The notes below the pieces were generated by a model. That model saw only the letters and a program-made list of their open reading frames with translations, was not told the DNA's origin and did no database searches. A stretch of 64,000 nucleotides of DNA, taken from contig OX377203.1 of assembly GCA_947396885.1 (NCBI GenBank), positions 3,472,001-3,536,000 on the forward strand, given 5' to 3'. This document shows, piece after piece, positions 59,945 to 64,000 of the stretch. The stretch is from Heligmosomoides polygyrus polygyrus. Its lineage: Eukaryota > Nematoda > Chromadorea > Rhabditida > Heligmosomidae. Each line of letters starts with the position of its first letter. Position 1 is the first letter of the stretch. Both the position numbers and the translations under genes were made by a program.

Positions 59945-60075
59945 GAGTCTCTAACCTCGAAGACGCTCGTTTTGGTTTGGAAGATGTTCACTCATTTCAG
60001 AAGCTTCAAAATTTCTTAGAAGGGTGTCCAAGTTGATTTGAAGTGTCTAATTTGAAGTGAAAACGGTATATAACT
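59945..60075 (-). repeat. S-family segment
   Basis: AGACGCTCGTTTTGGTTTGG, AGATGTTCACTCATTTCAG, TTAGAAGGGTGTCCAAGTTG, ATTTGAAGTGTCTAATTTGA then AGTGAAAACGG are the reverse complement of the S unit. Confidence 0.55.
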
Positions 60076-60076
60076 T

Positions 60077-60312
60077 CTACGCTTGCGGCGCAGTCGGAAG
60101 AAAGCCTTGTTCTCTCTGGTTTTTCTCTCGATTTGGCCCAAGATTAGCTTATACCTGTATGACTTGCTGATGAGTGGAGAGCTCCACGCAGGGATACAGA
60201 GCTGACGGTTGTAGTCGTAGTCTGAGCCATGCAAGTCATAGCATAGGCCAAATTCACGTTCAAAATGCCTTGGTGATACCTCGTGAAAGTAGAATTCGTG
60301 GCGCATCCCTAG
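60077..60312 (+). repeat. Degenerate SINE-A copy
   Basis: CTTGCGGCGCAGTCGGAAGA (head) and GAAAGTAGAATTCGTGGCGC then ATCCC (tail). The middle is rearranged or replaced. Confidence 0.5.
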
Positions 60313-60335
60313 AGAAATGGGTGGATTAGCTTCTC

Positions 60336-60400
60336 CAGTGATGCGCCACGCATTCTATTTCAACTGATGTCGTGGAGGCACTTTGAGTACAGGGAATCGG
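60336..60400 (-). repeat. SINE-A tail fragment, inverted
   Basis: GTGATGCGCCACGCATTCTA then TTTCAACTGATGTCGTGGAG is the reverse complement of a SINE-A 3' end, tail to tail with the preceding copy. Confidence 0.6.
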
Positions 60401-61589
60401 ATCAGTCGCTGAACTCACCATCACGTCGTACGCTAGGACGGAGCATCCTTCCGATTACGGTTCAAGTGGACAAAGCCAGGGAAAATGCGTTAAAAATGCT
60501 TAACGTTGATCCTTACGCTGCGTTTTTGTAGAAGATAGGGTTAGATTGGAATACGCCATGTGTTCGACTTCTGTTTGACTTCTAGGGCGTCCATTTGGCT
60601 TCTGCAGAAAGGCTTTGAAGTCAGTCCTTCGTAATAGAACATATATTGCAGTAATACCGATGTGCTCCATGTCCTGCAGTTTCTGCTAGTTCTTAAGCCA
60701 TTTCGTGTTCGCCGCCGTCTTCTGCTCTTTGGGAGAAGCAAATGTGCAGATCTCCGCTAATAACTCATCGACCCACAGCGTAGAAAAGCGGCAATTCCAG
60801 CAAATTGCACCCTGGGGGCTGGAAAAACTAATAGAAGTGCTCCTATTGACGTTCTCCTATTCTCTCCCTCTCACTTCGAAGGCGTGACTAAGCCTAACTT
60901 GGTCTTCTGGTTGAGGTTCGACATGGAGCACTCGCTTTTTACTCCTTTATCATCCCCATGGCTGGATTTCAGCAAATAAATCCTTATTTATCACGCAAGA
61001 ATACGCTTGCGATGGTGCCCAGGGATCCCCAGAGAGCTCCAGTTGATGGGATGAGGCGTCATCTGGAGTTGTGCGAGGCTTGTCACCGGCGGAAGCGATC
61101 CAAAGGGCCACATACGCGAATGATGAGATTGGGTCTGACACGCGATCGTTTCTCGTCTCGTCGGCGGTCCCTTTCACAATCGCGCATTTCGCCTAAATGG
61201 CCGTCTCGCTTGGGCGGTGGGTCCATCGGTGATTCCTTGACAGCGTCTGGATTGCTCCCAGCTCCGAAGGCGTGCTCAAGGCTTCCTTCAACTGCGCTTG
61301 TCTTACCGACATTGCTTCGGGGACTCTGCCCTTTCCCTGTGAAGCCTATTGTTTAGAGGTTTCTAGCTTGATTTTTCATCTAAGGATCCTATTAATTTGC
61401 CTATTCAAAGCGTCCAAAAAGGGATTGGTCCATTTGATTGCTTGTAATGTTCTGTACTAGTCGCCCATTTGGCCTACATGGGAAGACAGCATCGCCAGCC
61501 AACCAATCAGACCCTCGCCCGATTACGCGCCAGCCAATCAAGGCATCGCCTGTACATGCCTCTTCTGCATGACACCCAAAATTTTGGGT
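60401..61589. other. No supported gene; L-like end
   Basis: A plus-strand frame at 60958-61356 (132 codons) includes MRRHLELCEACHRRKRSKGP but no recognised domain; the CEACHRRK spacing alone is insufficient. At 61459, ACTAGTCGCCCATTTGGCCT then ACATGGG and CCAACCAATCAGACC resemble L-type ends without a clear partner. Confidence 0.3.
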
Positions 61590-63350
61590 ATGAACCATTT
61601 TCGCGTCAAATTCGACACACTTCTGAGCAAAATTGATGCCTCTAAAGTCAAAGTATACGTCTTCGAAATCGGAACGAGCTTCTCCAAGTGGTTAGAATAA
61701 TTTTTTGTTCAAGAGCTTTTTCGTTACAACTTTCTTTGAAATGTTTTGTTATAGTTCAGCTGACCGTAAGTGTGCAATAGTTTCATAAAAATTTTGATTT
61801 TGAGAAAAAATTGAGTTTTGATTTAAAGCGCAACAAGGCAGCAGTCATTAAAAGCATTAAAAGACGAGATCGCGCCGCGCACTCGAAAAGCTCGCAGCGA
61901 TTTTTATTTGATTGATAGTGTAGATGCTGCTTACATGAAGCATCAAAGTGCGTTCGAATAAAAATCGCTCCGTCCTGAACAGGTGCGTCTCCACTTTTAG
62001 CACGACAAAATTACTGCCTTCCAGTCGTTTAAGACAAGCTCTAAATCATTAATTTTCGTTAAATTTTCGTGTGTTTCTTACAATTGTTTTTGTTGTTTTG
62101 TTTACAGGTATGAAAATCCATGCAAACAGAAATTTTCCTATCAATCAAATAAAAATCGCGTCGTCTTGGACGAGGGCATGGCGCAATCTCTTCGTCTCAA
62201 TCGTTGGCACTGAAAGTCGTCAACTTCCTGTTTATTGAAACAAGCTTCAAACCACTATTTTTCGTCGAAATAATTTAATTTAATTTAATAATTTTTTAAA
62301 TAATTTTTTAAATAATTTAATAATAATTTAATAATTTTTAATAATTTAATTATTTTATTTTATTTTTTCCAAACAATGTATCCGCTTACTGATAAATGTG
62401 AATTTTAAAAATTCAAAGAATGCCATACTAAATTCCCCTTGCTCCTTGCGATAGTTTCGACATTTTCTGCTGTTTTCTGCTGTTTTTGGTTTTTCTAATT
62501 CTGCTCTCTGACAAACTCGGTTTTTTGTTTTCTGTTTTCTGGGAAATTTTCAATAATATAATATAATTAATAATATTCAATAATATAATTTTCAATTTTC
62601 AATATTCGATTACCTTATGGATCGGAGGTAATGTTGTGTAAGAAATGTATATCTTCACTCTGCAATTCCTCGTAAGCACCACCTACGTATCAATCAAATG
62701 AAAATCGAGTGGAGATAGGCGAGTGCATGGCGCGACTTATGCTTTTAACATTCTAAAATAAATTTCTGCCTTTCCTCATTTTAAACTGACATTTAAACTC
62801 ATTTTTCGTTAAAAATAATTTTTATAAAACTTTCTCAAACTGTGTGCCAAAATAAGACAAAGGCTTTTCCTTATTTTAATTTGGCTTTTAACCTTTTTTT
62901 GTTAAAAGTTATTTTTATAAAATAAGGCAACTTTTTATACACCATTTTCGCATCAAATTGCACACTCTTATAAAGGAACTTGATGCTTCTGAAATCAAAG
63001 TGAAGACCTTCCAAAGGTGACCTTTTTGCAGGCTAAACTACAGACTCTCAATGGTTAGAACATTTTTTTGTTCATAGAAAACTTGGCTTAATTTTCTTTG
63101 AATTTTTTTTTAGTACAGCTGCCCGAATTGTTGGGTAAGCGAACTAAAACTCTAAAAAAATCATGCCAAAGATTTCCTTGAACAAAAGATTATTCTAACC
63201 TAACCTCTTTTGGGAGTCTCCAGTTCAATGTTGAACGAGCTCGTTTTGATTTAGACGTTGCTCTGCTTGATTTCAAAGGTGGCCGACATGCTTAGAAGAG
63301 TGTCGATTTCGTCGTGAAGTGCCCAGTTTGACGTGAAAATTGTGTATTTG
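61590..63350. repeat. S-family cluster, AT-rich
   Basis: At 61605 three exact 21-bp-spaced units occur: CAAATTCGACACACTTCTGA(G), CAAAATTGATGCCTCTAAAG(T), CAAAGTATACGTCTTCGAAA(T), then the anchor GGTTAGAATAATTTTTTGTT. Similar units lie at 62950-63050 and, inverted, at 63235-63340. Between are GCATGGCGC-type blocks (62178, 62728) and poly-(TTTAAT) tracts at 62275-62370. No coding signal. Confidence 0.6.
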
Positions 63351-63389
63351 CTTGGGGTTTCCTTCCATTCACTGAAATGCCTGTGATCT

Positions 63390-64000
63390 GTATCACCCGT
63401 TGATCATGGACTTGCTCGAGCGGGCGCCAGCAGCGTCTCCATTCGTACCTGTCGCGTGCCAGAGTGCTCCAATGGATCCTCCTCGCTCGAGGGACACGAA
63501 GAGCGTCATAGCGGTCGTTCACGGCTTTCACGAAGAAGTCCGACCAGCGCCTTGTTGGGCGTGCTGGTGTTCTCTTGACGTCCCGCGGAATCTAGTCGGT
63601 GACGGCTCTCGTAGAGCGGGTGTCTGCGAAGCGCATTACGTGGCTGGCCCACCTAATTTTCGACAACTTGGTCCACGCGGCAGCGTCTCTGATCTTCGAA
63701 CGTCGGCGAAGCTCGGAACTCCGGAGGCCTTCTCTTACTTGCGTGAGTCGTGTCACTCCGAGCATCGTCCTCTCGATTCCACGCTGCGCGACGCTGATCG
63801 TGTGTTCATCCTGCTTTCGTATGGCCAAGGTCTCTGAGGCGTATGTTAGGGCAGGAAGAACAGTGGAGTCGAAGGTGGGCAAGGAGTCGGACGTTCTTCG
63901 TCTTCTTCGCGACTTCTTCGACGCTCTTGAAAGCTCCCCAAGCCGCTCGTTTCCTCCTGCTCAGCTCCGGCGCTCGGTCGTTGGCCATGTTGACTTCGCG
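63390..64000 (-). pseudogene. RTE-type non-LTR retrotransposon, 3' part, runs off window
   Basis: The minus strand, entering from the window end, reads APELSRRKRAAWGAFKSVEE, then (frame shifted near 63860) STVLPALTYASETLAIRKQD, ISVAQRGIERTMLGVTRLTQ, and [20 protein letters not shown]. After a second shift near 63590 it reads [19 protein letters not shown] and [18 protein letters not shown]. This is the region just after the reverse transcriptase domain of RTE-clade LINEs, which encode an endonuclease and RT and copy themselves via RNA. Upstream domains would lie beyond 64000. The 3' end carries GGGTGATACAGATCACAGG on the minus strand. Two frameshifts mean it is not intact. Confidence 0.9.

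Larger units (their letters stand above)
59079..59970. repeat. Long palindrome of about 0.9 kb containing mirrored J elements
   Basis: CGAGCGTCCTCGAGGTTAGA then GACTCTCCAGGAGCC mirrors GGCTCCTGGAGAGTCTCTAA then CCTCGAAGACGCTCG. Mirror pairs continue inward through J5/J6, AGGACGGCTAGAAAAATCTT / AAGATTTTTCTAGCCGTCCT, GGAGATTGCGCCATGCACC / GGTGCATGGCGCAATCTCC and TACACACTT / AAGTGTGTA around an axis near 59530. The loop is short. Confidence 0.88.

Noticed and set aside
60958..61356. Zinc-finger or nuclear-receptor-like protein
   Set aside because: CEACHRRK alone does not make a recognisable Cys pattern, and no splice or homology support is visible.
63400..63837. 145-codon plus-strand gene at the window end
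   Set aside because: It is antisense to the RTE C-terminal region, whose minus-strand frame carries the recognisable protein.

Overview
The window looks like intergenic or intronic DNA from a nematode, most likely a strongylid parasite such as a hookworm. This is inferred from two dead mariner transposons (DD34D, irritans/mellifera type), repeated 3' ends of an RTE-type non-LTR retrotransposon, a few candidate exons with nematode-like splice sites (TTTCAG / GTGAGT), and moderate GC with AT-rich patches. No rRNA gene, canonical tRNA gene, CRISPR array or complete conventional protein gene is visible. Nothing resembles bacterial operon structure.

Layout. 0-6 kb: mariner copy 1 (501-1778), degenerate tRNA-derived SINE-A copies, an RTE tail. 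6-12 kb: palindromic MITEs (M, L and J types), SINE-A, and a frameshifted coding relic on the minus strand (10.74-11.27 kb). 12-17 kb: RTE tails, one split by a foldback element, and further decayed coding patches. 17-24 kb: palindromic elements with poly-G termini, including H1 nested inside G1. 24.5-27.2 kb: an inverted pair of tRNA-like repeats, then candidate exons on the plus strand. 27.4-28.7 kb: mariner copy 2, inverted relative to copy 1. 29-40 kb: SINE-A pairs, RTE, and foldback elements nested in each other. 40-50 kb: long palindromes, poly-G elements F3 and F4, an inverted tRNA-like pair, a 1.4-kb palindrome with a transposase fragment in its loop, and a 1.5-kb inverted repeat with a decayed ORF in its loop. 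50-64 kb: TTCGAA-rich DNA, element H2, another inverted tRNA-like pair, a GC-rich island, a 0.9-kb palindrome, a dispersed family built on a 21-bp unit, and the 3' part of an RTE element that runs off the window end.

The dominant theme is inverted symmetry at every scale. Short MITEs are palindromic, and several tRNA-like (A/B-box) repeats occur as inverted dimers. Palindromes contain palindromes (L3 contains J3; L2 contains M-h; an L/M composite contains F4; J-epsilon contains M-i and F2; G1 contains H1). The best-supported mobile units by target-site duplication are F3, F4, G1, H1 and H2 (perfect 8-bp duplications) and several M elements (3-bp duplications, GGCC-like ends, PIF/Harbinger-like). 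F and G share a terminal plan of an ATCC motif followed by a long G run.

All calls come from reading the sequence. Family labels (SINE-A, B-E, F-N, S) are names used only here.
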